A stretch of 64,000 nt of DNA from Shouchella miscanthi (GTDB lineage Bacteria > Bacillota > Bacilli > Bacillales > Bacillaceae_D): contig NZ_CP042163.1 in the NCBI RefSeq assembly GCF_007725405.1, forward strand, positions 868,001-932,000, given 5' to 3'. Below, in pieces: positions 32,600-41,479 of this stretch. The position numbers and the translations under genes are program-made. The notes below the pieces were generated by a model, which was not told the origin of the DNA, searched no databases, and saw nothing but the letters and a program-made list of their open reading frames with translations. Position 1 is the first letter of the stretch. Each line of letters opens with the position of its first letter.

Positions 32600-33886
32600 A
32601 CTAGTGTGATTGTCAAGAATGGCGGCTGTGAGGATGGTTAGTAACTCTTCTGATAAAGGTGTGTCATGACTCATGGCTGCAATGCTTTCTTCTTCTATAT
32701 CGTCTGAGACATTACGCAGTCCATGTCCCATTTGATCAATTAAGTAGAGCTCGCTATCCTGATTCGCTTCATGTAGTAGATAAGCATCATCAACTGGTAT
32801 TTGCTGGTCGTTGTTTCCATGAATGATGTATGTGGGAAACGTAGCCTGTTCAATTAATTCAACTGGGCTGACCGCCATCCATGAGGACAAAAACGGTTGA
32901 ACATTTTGGTTGAAAAGGGATTCAAGCTCTAGGCTAACCTCTTGGACAAGATCTCCCTGTACAAGCTGTTCAATAATATCTGCAGATTCTTGTAGGAGCT
33001 CTGGTGTAATAAACGGATCATTTTCTAACTGCTCAACTAATATTTCATCAATGGTTCTTCCAGCACCAGCAACGGAAGAATACGACTGAACTCCTTCTTG
33101 GAGTGCTGCTCCTAAGCCAACTAGTGCTCCCTCGCTATGTCCGATCAGATGGACAGAAGAAAACGATTCCTGTTCTTGTGCATAACGGAGCCAAGCTTGT
33201 GCATCAGTAATATAATCATCAAAGCGGGTTTCTATACTATTTGGCGCAAGGGAGAGATTATCGCCTATACCTCGTTTGTCATATCGAATGGTTGCGATAC
33301 CATGGTCATTTAAGTGCTCTGCCATACGCTTTAAATTATCATTTCGTCCAGGCATTAAATAAGAGTTTCCGTGTTTATCTGTCGGTCCAGAACCAGGAAG
33401 GATAAGTGCAACAGGTATGTCGCTCGAATCGTTCTCTGGTACATCTACCTTTGCTTTTATAAGCTCAGTTGACTCAAGCGAAATCTCTGTTAATTGCTCT
33501 TCTTCCATGTAACGCAGTTGGAAGGGGAGGTTTTGGCCAAGTTGAGTAAATTCTCCTTGGATGTTATCGCCATCCCGTTCACCAGAAAATAGAATCGTTT
33601 GATCTTGTATGGTTGTCTCCAATGAAAGTGTATCATGGTCTGCATTGACCACGTTAAAAGGTTCATCAAATATCCCTTGAATTGGAATCGATAACGTTGC
33701 TGTCTCATTTTCAACAGATATTTCAATTGGGAGCGGTTGCATAGGAATGACAATTTCGCCTTCCCATGTACCTGCAAATGCCTCCAGTGGGTTGATTCCA
33801 GGCTCTTCAATCGTTTCTTGTTGACAGGCAGTGAGAAAAACAAATAAAAAAACACAAGATGTGTAGAAATAGGATGGTTTTTTCAT
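32588..33886 (-). CDS. Lipoprotein alpha/beta hydrolase
   Basis: About 432 residues. A lipoprotein signal with lipobox LTAC is followed by an N-terminal beta-rich domain (AFAGTWEGEIVIP..., lipocalin-like pattern), then an alpha/beta hydrolase with ALILPGSGPTDKHGN, RYDKRGIG, nucleophile elbow IGHSEGALVG and HGNNDQQIPVDDA, ending in MGHGLRNV. This is the layout of YuxL/acyl-CoA thioester hydrolase-like secreted esterases. Start at ATG 33886 behind GAAGGAGGAC; a GTG at 33904 is less likely. Substrate unknown. Confidence 0.83.
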   Translation of the reverse strand: MKKPSYFYTSCVFLFVFLTACQQETIEEPGINPLEAFAGTWEGEIVIPMQPLPIEISVENETATLSIPIQGIFDEPFNVVNADHDTLSLETTIQDQTILFSGERDGDNIQGEFTQLGQNLPFQLRYMEEEQLTEISLESTELIKAKVDVPENDSSDIPVALILPGSGPTDKHGNSYLMPGRNDNLKRMAEHLNDHGIATIRYDKRGIGDNLSLAPNSIETRFDDYITDAQAWLRYAQEQESFSSVHLIGHSEGALVGLGAALQEGVQSYSSVAGAGRTIDEILVEQLENDPFITPELLQESADIIEQLVQGDLVQEVSLELESLFNQNVQPFLSSWMAVSPVELIEQATFPTYIIHGNNDQQIPVDDAYLLHEANQDSELYLIDQMGHGLRNVSDDIEEESIAAMSHDTPLSEELLTILTAAILDNHTSTTK

Positions 33887-34068
33887 CCACAAGTCCTCCT
33901 TCACATGTTCTAATGGCTTTATGTACAGAATTAAAGCGTAATCAATGAGACGTTACTTCGTCAAGTGTCTAGTAGATAGATTCGGTGCGTATCGGTAGAG
34001 TCCTTGAAATTTACTAAAAGTTTACAGAAAAAAGATACAGGTAATAGTCTAAGAAAAGAGGGACTAAC

Positions 34069-34677
34069 ATGAAAATTCCTTTTAGGGTCGGTGTAGTAAG
34101 CTGGATTGTCTTGCTCAGTTATTTCGTTTATGAGCCGTTTGCCATTCGAGCTTCTCTTGCCCCGTATTCTTATTTATCTCAACCAATGAGTGACTTAGGA
34201 ATAACAGAGTGCGGTGTGGGCACTTATCCGTGGGCTGACTATTTTATTTGCTCACCGCACGCACCAATTGTAAATAGTCTTTTTCTTTTAACTGGAATGG
34301 TTCTTTTAATAGGGTTGTGGAGTGTGAAAGAAAGACTAGAGTTGAGCAGAATAGGAAGAGTTGGGTTTGCCTGCCTGTTCCTTTTTGCAGTGGGCTATAG
34401 CTTTAGCGTTATACCAGCAAATGTAAGTTTTGAATGGCATACGTATCCGGCGTTAGTAATGATCGTAGTGGCACCTGCTCTTTTTTGTATCAGTGTAAAA
34501 CTAAATAAAGGAAAAATGCTAACCATTATAAGTGCAGGACTATTGACGATAATCAAAGTAGGCATTATAGCTGTCGCTTTTCTTCCAATTGAATGGGGTG
34601 GGTTACTCCAACGCTTATTCTACTTCGTCTTTTATTGTTGGGGCCTTGGAATGATGGTTCGATTGAAAGGAAAATAA
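34069..34677 (+). CDS. DUF998 membrane protein
   Basis: About 202 residues with six membrane segments and the DUF998 opening pattern (VSWIVLLSYFVYEPFAIRA, then SYLSQPMSDLGITECG). AGAGGGAC precedes the ATG. The function of the family is unknown. Convergent with a TspO-like gene across a bidirectional terminator. Confidence 0.78.
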   Translation: MKIPFRVGVVSWIVLLSYFVYEPFAIRASLAPYSYLSQPMSDLGITECGVGTYPWADYFICSPHAPIVNSLFLLTGMVLLIGLWSVKERLELSRIGRVGFACLFLFAVGYSFSVIPANVSFEWHTYPALVMIVVAPALFCISVKLNKGKMLTIISAGLLTIIKVGIIAVAFLPIEWGGLLQRLFYFVFYCWGLGMMVRLKGK

Positions 34678-34685
34678 GAAAAATG

Positions 34686-34730
34686 AAAAAACCAAAGGCC
34701 TCAAGTAAAGTAGACCTTTGGTTTTTTTTA
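34686..34730. terminator. Bidirectional terminator
   Basis: AAAAACCAAAGGCCTC and GACCTTTGGTTTTT arms with A and T runs close both convergent genes. Confidence 0.85.
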
Positions 34731-35441
34731 TTTTTTGCGAAGCAGGATAAAGACAACCAGCGCAAGTTGGATGGCAATACAAAGGACGGTTACGACGATA
34801 ATACTTGGCATACTGTTCTCTACTACAATCGCTGAATAAGCCCATATGAACACGAGAGGATAAAAGATATCTCGATATGAAAAAGCAATCATGACAGCAA
34901 GTAATGTCCCAACGAGAAGCATAATGATCGTCCATGGTACTTCACTCAATCCTAAAAAGGTTGTGGTATCGCTTTGTACAAACCATGTAAATACATTGAC
35001 AATGGTAGCAACAGATACCCAGCCGAGATAGATGGAGAAAGGCAAGCGATCGTACCAGCGAAAATCAAGACGATTGATCTTGAAGTAAATGACAATTAAT
35101 GTGAGTAGCAATCCAATAATAATAATGACCGACAGGAAGACCCATTCCTGTGTAAATGCAATAATCCATAAACCATTTAAAAGAAAGTTCGCTGGCAACC
35201 AATAACCAATGCGGGTGTAAATCTCTCCGCTCCAGCGATTCACAAAGAAGATTCGCATAATCCAAATGAATAAGAGAAAATAAATAATTCCCCAAATGGA
35301 AAAAGCAAATCCTGCGGGTTGAATCAATGCTTGGTCTTGATTCGCAACAGTGCCAACATTTGTCGCAGACATATAATTTGTCACAATCATAAAAGCAAAA
35401 AAGAGTAAATAGATAACGCCTAAGCGTGTGGTTTGTTTCAT
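34728..35441 (-). CDS. TspO/MBR-like tryptophan-rich sensory protein family
   Basis: A 237-residue membrane protein with about seven helices and the family segment ALIQPAGFAFSIWGIIYFLL near residues 39-58 and PLVFIWAYSAIVVEN near the C-terminus. It is longer than classical five-helix TspO (about 160) and belongs to the extended group often annotated as tryptophan-rich sensory protein. Role unknown. GGAGGGCC precedes the ATG. Confidence 0.72.
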   Translation of the reverse strand: MKQTTRLGVIYLLFFAFMIVTNYMSATNVGTVANQDQALIQPAGFAFSIWGIIYFLLFIWIMRIFFVNRWSGEIYTRIGYWLPANFLLNGLWIIAFTQEWVFLSVIIIIGLLLTLIVIYFKINRLDFRWYDRLPFSIYLGWVSVATIVNVFTWFVQSDTTTFLGLSEVPWTIIMLLVGTLLAVMIAFSYRDIFYPLVFIWAYSAIVVENSMPSIIVVTVLCIAIQLALVVFILLRKK

Positions 35442-35551
35442 GGTGGCCCTCCTTCTACTATTCCTATTTATCTCTATTCACCCTTTTATTTCGACATAAA
35501 CGTCGGATTGTAAATATTTTTTAATGAAACAGCCATAATTGTTCTATTAAG

Positions 35552-36408
35552 TTACTTTTCATTCATCCACCTATGTAATTGTTCCTTGGAATCAGAGGCA
35601 ACATTTTCAGATAAACGTGCACACGCAAGGATGGGAAGCCAATTTAATACTTCTTCTTCATTTAAATTCCCTTTCGCACAGTAAAGGTATAAGTAAAGTG
35701 TGGCCAGCGCTTTAGAAATGCTTGCGTACAGTAAGTAAGAGCGACAGGCATCAGCGCAGGGAAAGCCAATACTCGCATCTACCCAATCGATCATACTTAT
35801 TCCTTTTTTTGTTTTAATCAGATTAAAGAAATGAAAATCTCCATGACAGAGACTCTGGGAAGTCGATGATTCGACGAGCTGTTGTAAAAGATTTAGGAGA
35901 TGATGCTTTCTGGAGGAAGAGAGATCATCTACTTGATGAATTTGGCGTTCTATCTTTTGTGGCATTAATTCTATTTTTTCTGTCTTTTTTAGTGGGATTC
36001 TATGTAGGTGATGTTGTTGCTTAACTGCGGTTAACATACATTGATCCAATGTGTCTAGAGCTTTCCAGCAATCTGTACCCAATGGTTCTCCATCCACATA
36101 GTCAAGAATTAAAGCGTGTTGTAGTTGATACGAAGTAATGCGGTGAACACCAGGAACAAAGAGATTAAGTTGATGTGCAAAATGATGATTTCGATATTCT
36201 TTTTCAACTTCTTCAGCGGGTAAATGAGGATGGTATAATTTGATAGCGAAATTTCCTTGGCGGTAGAGAGTAGCTGTATTCCCAAACGCAAACGGCTTCC
36301 CTAACGTTGGGTGTGTAAAATCAGTCTCAGCATTTGGTTTCTTTTTTCATTAAAAAGCAAAAGATCTTCTCTGGCTTGTGTTAATAAAGCAGCATAGGTA
36401 TTGTCCAT
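35552..36408 (-). pseudogene. Aminoglycoside/choline-kinase-like phosphotransferase with a poly-A frameshift
   Basis: ATG 36408 behind AAAGGAG opens MDNTYAALLTQAREDLLLFNEK, then the frame goes wrong in an A6 tract (minus strand; T at 36342-36347). One more A restores KKPNAETDFTHPTLGKPFAFGN and the rest of the kinase: ATP loop, CHGDFHFFNLI (catalytic HGD...N) and SMIDWVDA (metal-binding Asp). A single-base deletion in a homopolymer thus splits an otherwise intact gene of about 286 codons. It could be a recent pseudogene, a phase-variable switch or a sequencing error. Near relatives phosphorylate small alcohols, amino sugars or antibiotics. Confidence 0.78.
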
Positions 36409-36523
36409 AATGTTGCACTCCTTTCGACTTATCTTCAGTTAATCACATAGCAGGTTATTTGGACATGGTTGTCGACTACTGTTTCTACGTATAAAGCAGA
36501 CCATGTATCTTCTGAAATAATTG

Positions 36524-36560
36524 TAAAAAGAAACAGCCAAGCTAGCTACCTCGGCTGTTT
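36524..36560 (-). terminator. Terminator of CNNM/CorC gene
   Basis: AAACAGCC/GGCTGTTT arms read into a T run on the minus strand. Confidence 0.75.
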
Positions 36561-36563
36561 GTA

Positions 36564-37808
36564 TTATTGGGAAAGCATAGGATCAATTTTTTTAGTAAGT
36601 TGAACGCGATCTACTTTTTTGTCGTCCATATCCAAGATCTCGAAGCGTAGTTCCTTATAATCAAGTTGTTCTCCAGCTGTAGGCAAATAGCCGAATTGCT
36701 GAATCAGGAAACTGGCTAGATTATCTTCTTCTTCTGGGATGTTGACATGAAAGACGTTATTTAATCGACGAAGGGAGATTTTGCCGTCGCAGACAAGACG
36801 TGAGTCTGACTGTTCTTCAATTAAGACATCGTCAACATCTGTTTCATCTTCAATATCTTGGCCAATCATCGCTTCAATTAAATCTTCATGTGTAATGATC
36901 CCTTCTGTCCCACCGTATTCGTCTAATACAATGGCAAAATGCTTCTTTTCTTGTAACATTTTTTGGAAGACACGGTTGACTGGATGAAATTCATAGACAT
37001 AGAGTGGCTGTAAATCTGCCATTTCTTTAAGGGGTTTTGTGGGTTCTTGGCTCCATTTCAATACAAACTTTGAATGGAAGACACCGATTATATGGTCAAT
37101 ATCCTCTTCGTAAACAGGGTATCGTGTATATTGGTTGTTCAATATGATTTCTTTTGCTTCTTCAAATGTACTGTCGGCTGGTAATCCTTGTACGTCAATT
37201 CGTGGTGTTTGTAGAACATCTGCCACATTTAGCTGTTCAAAGTCGAGCATCCCTTTTAAACGATACACTTCATCATTTTTGAACGTACCTTCTATATGAC
37301 CAATATCCACCATTGCACGCATTTCCTCTTTCGAAAAAGTCGCTTCTGTCCCGGCATTTTTGCCAAGCAATCGAATGACAAGACGTGTAAATGCATTAAG
37401 AAGAAAGGTAAAAGGCTTTAAAATTTTCAATAATAAATTGGTAAGCGGGTATACAGCATAGGAAATTTTCTGTGGGTAAGCCGCAGCCACAGATTTAGGG
37501 AGTACTTCTGCGAAAATGATAATTAAGACTGTTAATACACCAGTCGCAATACCGACATTTAACCCATAATCAATGGCAACAATGGTTACAAGTGATGGAA
37601 GAATAATATTTGGGACGTTATTTGCAATAAGGATGCCTGGAATGAATTCTTCCGCGTTATTTACTAGCTTTAATAAACGCTCGGATTTTTTATCTCCTTG
37701 AGCCGCTTTCGTTTGTAGTTTAATTTTGTTTGTTGCAGTTAGAGCCGTTTCACTACCAGAAAAGAAACTTGATGCAATAAATAAAAGGATAATCGCAACG
37801 AATATCAA
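36564..37808 (-). CDS. CNNM/CorC-family (DUF21-CBS) divalent-cation transporter
   Basis: A 414-residue protein: N-terminal DUF21 membrane domain with three to four helices and SGSETALTATNKIKLQ near residues 18-33, two CBS domains at about 200-320 (TPRIDVQGLPADSTFEEAKEI; EEYGGTEGI-like DEYGGTEGIITHEDLIEAMIG), and a C-terminal CorC_HlyC domain. Relatives such as MpfA (YhdP) export Mg2+. Family members are often annotated hemolysin-related. AGGAAAC precedes the ATG. Confidence 0.86.
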   Translation of the reverse strand: MIFVAIILLFIASSFFSGSETALTATNKIKLQTKAAQGDKKSERLLKLVNNAEEFIPGILIANNVPNIILPSLVTIVAIDYGLNVGIATGVLTVLIIIFAEVLPKSVAAAYPQKISYAVYPLTNLLLKILKPFTFLLNAFTRLVIRLLGKNAGTEATFSKEEMRAMVDIGHIEGTFKNDEVYRLKGMLDFEQLNVADVLQTPRIDVQGLPADSTFEEAKEIILNNQYTRYPVYEEDIDHIIGVFHSKFVLKWSQEPTKPLKEMADLQPLYVYEFHPVNRVFQKMLQEKKHFAIVLDEYGGTEGIITHEDLIEAMIGQDIEDETDVDDVLIEEQSDSRLVCDGKISLRRLNNVFHVNIPEEEDNLASFLIQQFGYLPTAGEQLDYKELRFEILDMDDKKVDRVQLTKKIDPMLSQ

Positions 37809-38032
37809 GATGTTTCCTCCAATTTTAAGTTGTCAGTTGTAACAGACTTCAGTAATGAACCATTGTACCAAGAAAACAGGCAGATGAAAAGAATGAAGAA
37901 TAGAATGTTTTCGTTAGTGTTCGTTATTTAAAAACGTTTATACGTAATGTAGTTGTGGTTAAAAGGGATATAGTGTTGAAGTAGATTCATGGTAAGATGA
38001 AGAAAAGTTTGAAACGAAATGGAGTCGGTAGC

Positions 38033-41000
38033 GTGATTCACTTTTATCTCGGAAGAAGTGGCAGTGGTAAGTCGACGAAACTTAAAAAAGAAGCGATCGA
38101 CCAGCTAAATCGCTTTCCTATTGAAGGGCCTGAACAGCTGTTTCTTGTTCCAGATCAAATGTCTTTCCAAGTTGAATATGAGCTTGCAAAAAAGTCAGGA
38201 GGATTTTCTAAGTTAAGTGTTCTAAGCTTGCAGTCATTAGCAGAAAGAATTCTTGTAGAAACGGATCAACAAGAGCTACCGTTGCTTGACCGAACAGGCA
38301 TGCATGTTTTGCTTAGGAAAATCGTTGAAGAACAAAAGGAAAAGTTGCGGATTTTTAAGCGTTCAAGTCATGCAACCGGTTTTGTTCAAGAGATGGAACA
38401 AGTCATTATAGAGCTCCGTCAGCAAGAACTAACCGCAGATGCGTTTTATAAAGCAAGTAGGAATCAGTCACCATTGATTCAAGACAAAATGCATGATATC
38501 TATATCGTCTATAAAGGGTTTGAACAAGCTTTTCAACAGCGGTTTACGGACAAAGAAAATCAACTTAAGCATGCTACGGACGTATTGGCAACGTCAAATG
38601 TTGTAAAAGATGCGGTCATTTATGTGGACGGGTTCTATGATTTTAATAAGCTAGAGCGTCGGTTTTTAACGACACTGTTTAAAGAGGCATCGTCTGTACA
38701 GATTGCATTAACGTTAGACAAGGATGCAACATTGGATACGTTTTTCTACACGAATGAGACCTATCAAAGGTTAGTAGAAACGCTTCAACAACAAGGTTTA
38801 TCTTATAAAACGAGTTGGTTTGAACCGAGCTTGCGATTTAAGAGAAAAGGCATTGCATCATTAGAAGAAGCGCTCGTGTATCAAGATCACGAAAAGCGAG
38901 AAAATGACGGCAGTGTCCAGTTAGTAGAAGCGGTAAATCGACGGGTTGAAATAGATGCACTTGCCCGTTCCATTCGGTCTTATGTACGAACGGAAGGCTA
39001 TCGATATTCAGACATTGCCGTTGTAACCAGGGACTTAACTCTTTACAGTGATTTAATTGAACGAATCTTTCCGATGTATGACCTGCCGTTTTTCGTTGAC
39101 CAGACAAAGCCAATGATTCATCATCCATTAATTGAGTTTATTCGCTCTTCCTTAGAAGCTATCATGCAGCGTTATCCTTATGAAGCGCTTTTTCGTGCTT
39201 TCAAAACCGATTTATTTATTCCACTTGATGAAGATTCGATACGCTTTCGCGAACAAATTGATCAGTTAGAAACGATTGTTCTCGCGCAGGGAATAAAAGG
39301 AAAGTTATGGTCAACGGATGTAGAATGGCGAGTGAAAACCGCACGACATGGATATGAGGATGAGCCAACAGAGGAAGAAATGGAAACGAATCACGCTGTA
39401 AATGAATTGAAAAACCAATTAATCGCACCTCTTAATCAGTTAGAGAAGCAGATAAAGCAAAGTAAAACTATTTTCGAGATGAGTCGAGCCCTTTATACCT
39501 TCTTTGAAGCTTTATCTATTCCTGACAAGATAAATCAGGTAAAAGAACAAGCGGAAGCGGAAGGGGCTATTCAACTAGGTAGTGAATATCAACAAGTGTG
39601 GGACGGAGTCATACGAATTCTAGATCAGCTTGTTGAAATTGGTGGAGACAATGCCACAACGCCCCAAGCGTTTCTTAAGACATTAAATGCTGGTTTTGAG
39701 AATATGAGCTTTCGAATGGTGCCACCGGCGATTGATCAAGTAACAGTCGGTGATATGGAGCGATCCCGCTTGCCAAAAGTACGCGTAACATTTGTCATCG
39801 GTGTAAATGAAGGTGTGATTCCATCAACGCCTAGAGACAAAGGGATTGTTAGTGCACAGGAGCGCCATGAACTTAAAGAAAAGGGCGTCTCTTTCGGTTA
39901 TAGCTCGTTTGATCGAATTTGGCATGAACATTTTTATGCGTATATAGCGCAAACAAATGCGGAAGAAAAACTGGTTGTCTCTTATGCTTTAGCTGATGAG
40001 GAAGGGGCAGCCTTATTACCTTCCCCGCTCATTCGCTATATAAAAGACACACTTGATTCTGTTCCATTCACCTTTGTCCAAAATGAGGCCGATGCAGTTA
40101 ATGAGAATCATTCGATTGAATATGTATCACATCCGAAGCAAGCTTTTATGGAACTCATCCGTCAGCTTCAAAAATGGAAGCAGGGTGAAACAATTGATTC
40201 CATTTGGTGGGACGTGTACCACTGGTTCATTCAGCAGGAACATTGGCAGAGTCGTTTGAAAATGGGGTTGCAAAGCCTAGATTATGCATATAAAGAAGTG
40301 CCATTGCCCATCGAAAAAGCAAGGGACTTATATGGTTCGGAGCTCGTGATGAGCGTAAGTCGTATGGAATTATTTAAGCAATGTTCGTTCCGACATTTTA
40401 GTCAATATGGGTTGAAATTAAAAGAAAGAGATGTTTATAAATTAGAAGCATTTGACATCGGTGAGTTGTTTCATATGGTGCTGAAATTGATGTCCACAAA
40501 GCAAAAGGATCGTAATAAGACATGGAAGAAGCTATCGTACGACGAGTGCCGTGAGATGACAATAGCGGCAGTGGAAGAAGTCGCTCCTATTATTCAAAGG
40601 AAGATTTTACTAAGTACAAGTCATTATCAGTATATTACTGACAAATTAAAAGAAATTGCGCTAAACGTAACAGAAGCACTACGTCAGCAAGCGTTACTCT
40701 CGAAGTTTGAGACAATTGGGCTAGAGGTTGCCTTTGGTCCACAGACGAATTTGTCCCTCCCTTCGTATTCACTTGAACACGGTATGAATATGACCGTACG
40801 AGGGAGAATTGATCGGATTGATCAAGCAAAAGTTGATGGACAATCTTACTTAAGTATCATTGATTATAAATCAAGTGCAACAGCGCTTGCTTTCTCTGAC
40901 GTAATAGAAGGGCTATCCTTGCAAATCCCTGTTTATTTAACGGTTGCATTAAAGGGTTCCAAAGCATGGTTAGACGAACCGTCACAAATTGGCGGCATGT

Positions 41001-41479
41001 TCTACTTCCATATTCACAACCCGGTGCTAGAAGATGCAGAACACGCAGAAGAAGAACGCCTAAAAGCATTTAAGTTAAGTGGGTGGATGCCTAAGGATCG
41101 TCAACTAGCAACGCTCTTTGATCAGTCGCTAGAAGAAGCAGCGAAGTCGAAAATTGTGCCAGTAGAATTTAAAAAAGATGGCACCTTTCATAGTCGCTCA
41201 AAAGTCGTAACAGAGGATGATTTTCGCACACTCTTTGCATACACGGAACAAAAGATTGTTGAAATTGGCAATGACATTGTTAGTGGAAAAACAGAGGTGA
41301 AGCCGTTTCAACGTGAGAATGGTCATGTCGCTTGTAGCTTCTGTCCAATGCAAGCAGTGTGTCAATTTGACCCGACGTTACCTGGCTATGACTATAACGA
41401 AATTTATAAGAAAACGCATCGAGATGCACTTGAAGAGATGCGCGACATTCTTGATGAAGGAGAGGGTGAAGATGCCTAA
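38033..41479 (+). CDS. addB: ATP-dependent helicase/nuclease subunit B (AddB)
   Basis: About 1148 residues. With AddA it processes double-strand breaks to 3' tails for RecA. An ATP-binding GRSGSGKST motif is at residues 7-15, the UvrD/AddB helicase-like core lacks motor motifs, and a C-terminal PD-(D/E)XK nuclease has IIDYKSSA near 945. Four cysteines for the iron-sulfur staple are visible: KQCSFRHF near 780 and ACSFCPMQAVC near 1110. The GTG start at 38033 is 8 nt from GGAG; the ATG at 37997 has no site and adds residues not seen in the family. It overlaps addA by 8 nt. Confidence 0.95.
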   Translation: MIHFYLGRSGSGKSTKLKKEAIDQLNRFPIEGPEQLFLVPDQMSFQVEYELAKKSGGFSKLSVLSLQSLAERILVETDQQELPLLDRTGMHVLLRKIVEEQKEKLRIFKRSSHATGFVQEMEQVIIELRQQELTADAFYKASRNQSPLIQDKMHDIYIVYKGFEQAFQQRFTDKENQLKHATDVLATSNVVKDAVIYVDGFYDFNKLERRFLTTLFKEASSVQIALTLDKDATLDTFFYTNETYQRLVETLQQQGLSYKTSWFEPSLRFKRKGIASLEEALVYQDHEKRENDGSVQLVEAVNRRVEIDALARSIRSYVRTEGYRYSDIAVVTRDLTLYSDLIERIFPMYDLPFFVDQTKPMIHHPLIEFIRSSLEAIMQRYPYEALFRAFKTDLFIPLDEDSIRFREQIDQLETIVLAQGIKGKLWSTDVEWRVKTARHGYEDEPTEEEMETNHAVNELKNQLIAPLNQLEKQIKQSKTIFEMSRALYTFFEALSIPDKINQVKEQAEAEGAIQLGSEYQQVWDGVIRILDQLVEIGGDNATTPQAFLKTLNAGFENMSFRMVPPAIDQVTVGDMERSRLPKVRVTFVIGVNEGVIPSTPRDKGIVSAQERHELKEKGVSFGYSSFDRIWHEHFYAYIAQTNAEEKLVVSYALADEEGAALLPSPLIRYIKDTLDSVPFTFVQNEADAVNENHSIEYVSHPKQAFMELIRQLQKWKQGETIDSIWWDVYHWFIQQEHWQSRLKMGLQSLDYAYKEVPLPIEKARDLYGSELVMSVSRMELFKQCSFRHFSQYGLKLKERDVYKLEAFDIGELFHMVLKLMSTKQKDRNKTWKKLSYDECREMTIAAVEEVAPIIQRKILLSTSHYQYITDKLKEIALNVTEALRQQALLSKFETIGLEVAFGPQTNLSLPSYSLEHGMNMTVRGRIDRIDQAKVDGQSYLSIIDYKSSATALAFSDVIEGLSLQIPVYLTVALKGSKAWLDEPSQIGGMFYFHIHNPVLEDAEHAEEERLKAFKLSGWMPKDRQLATLFDQSLEEAAKSKIVPVEFKKDGTFHSRSKVVTEDDFRTLFAYTEQKIVEIGNDIVSGKTEVKPFQRENGHVACSFCPMQAVCQFDPTLPGYDYNEIYKKTHRDALEEMRDILDEGEGEDA

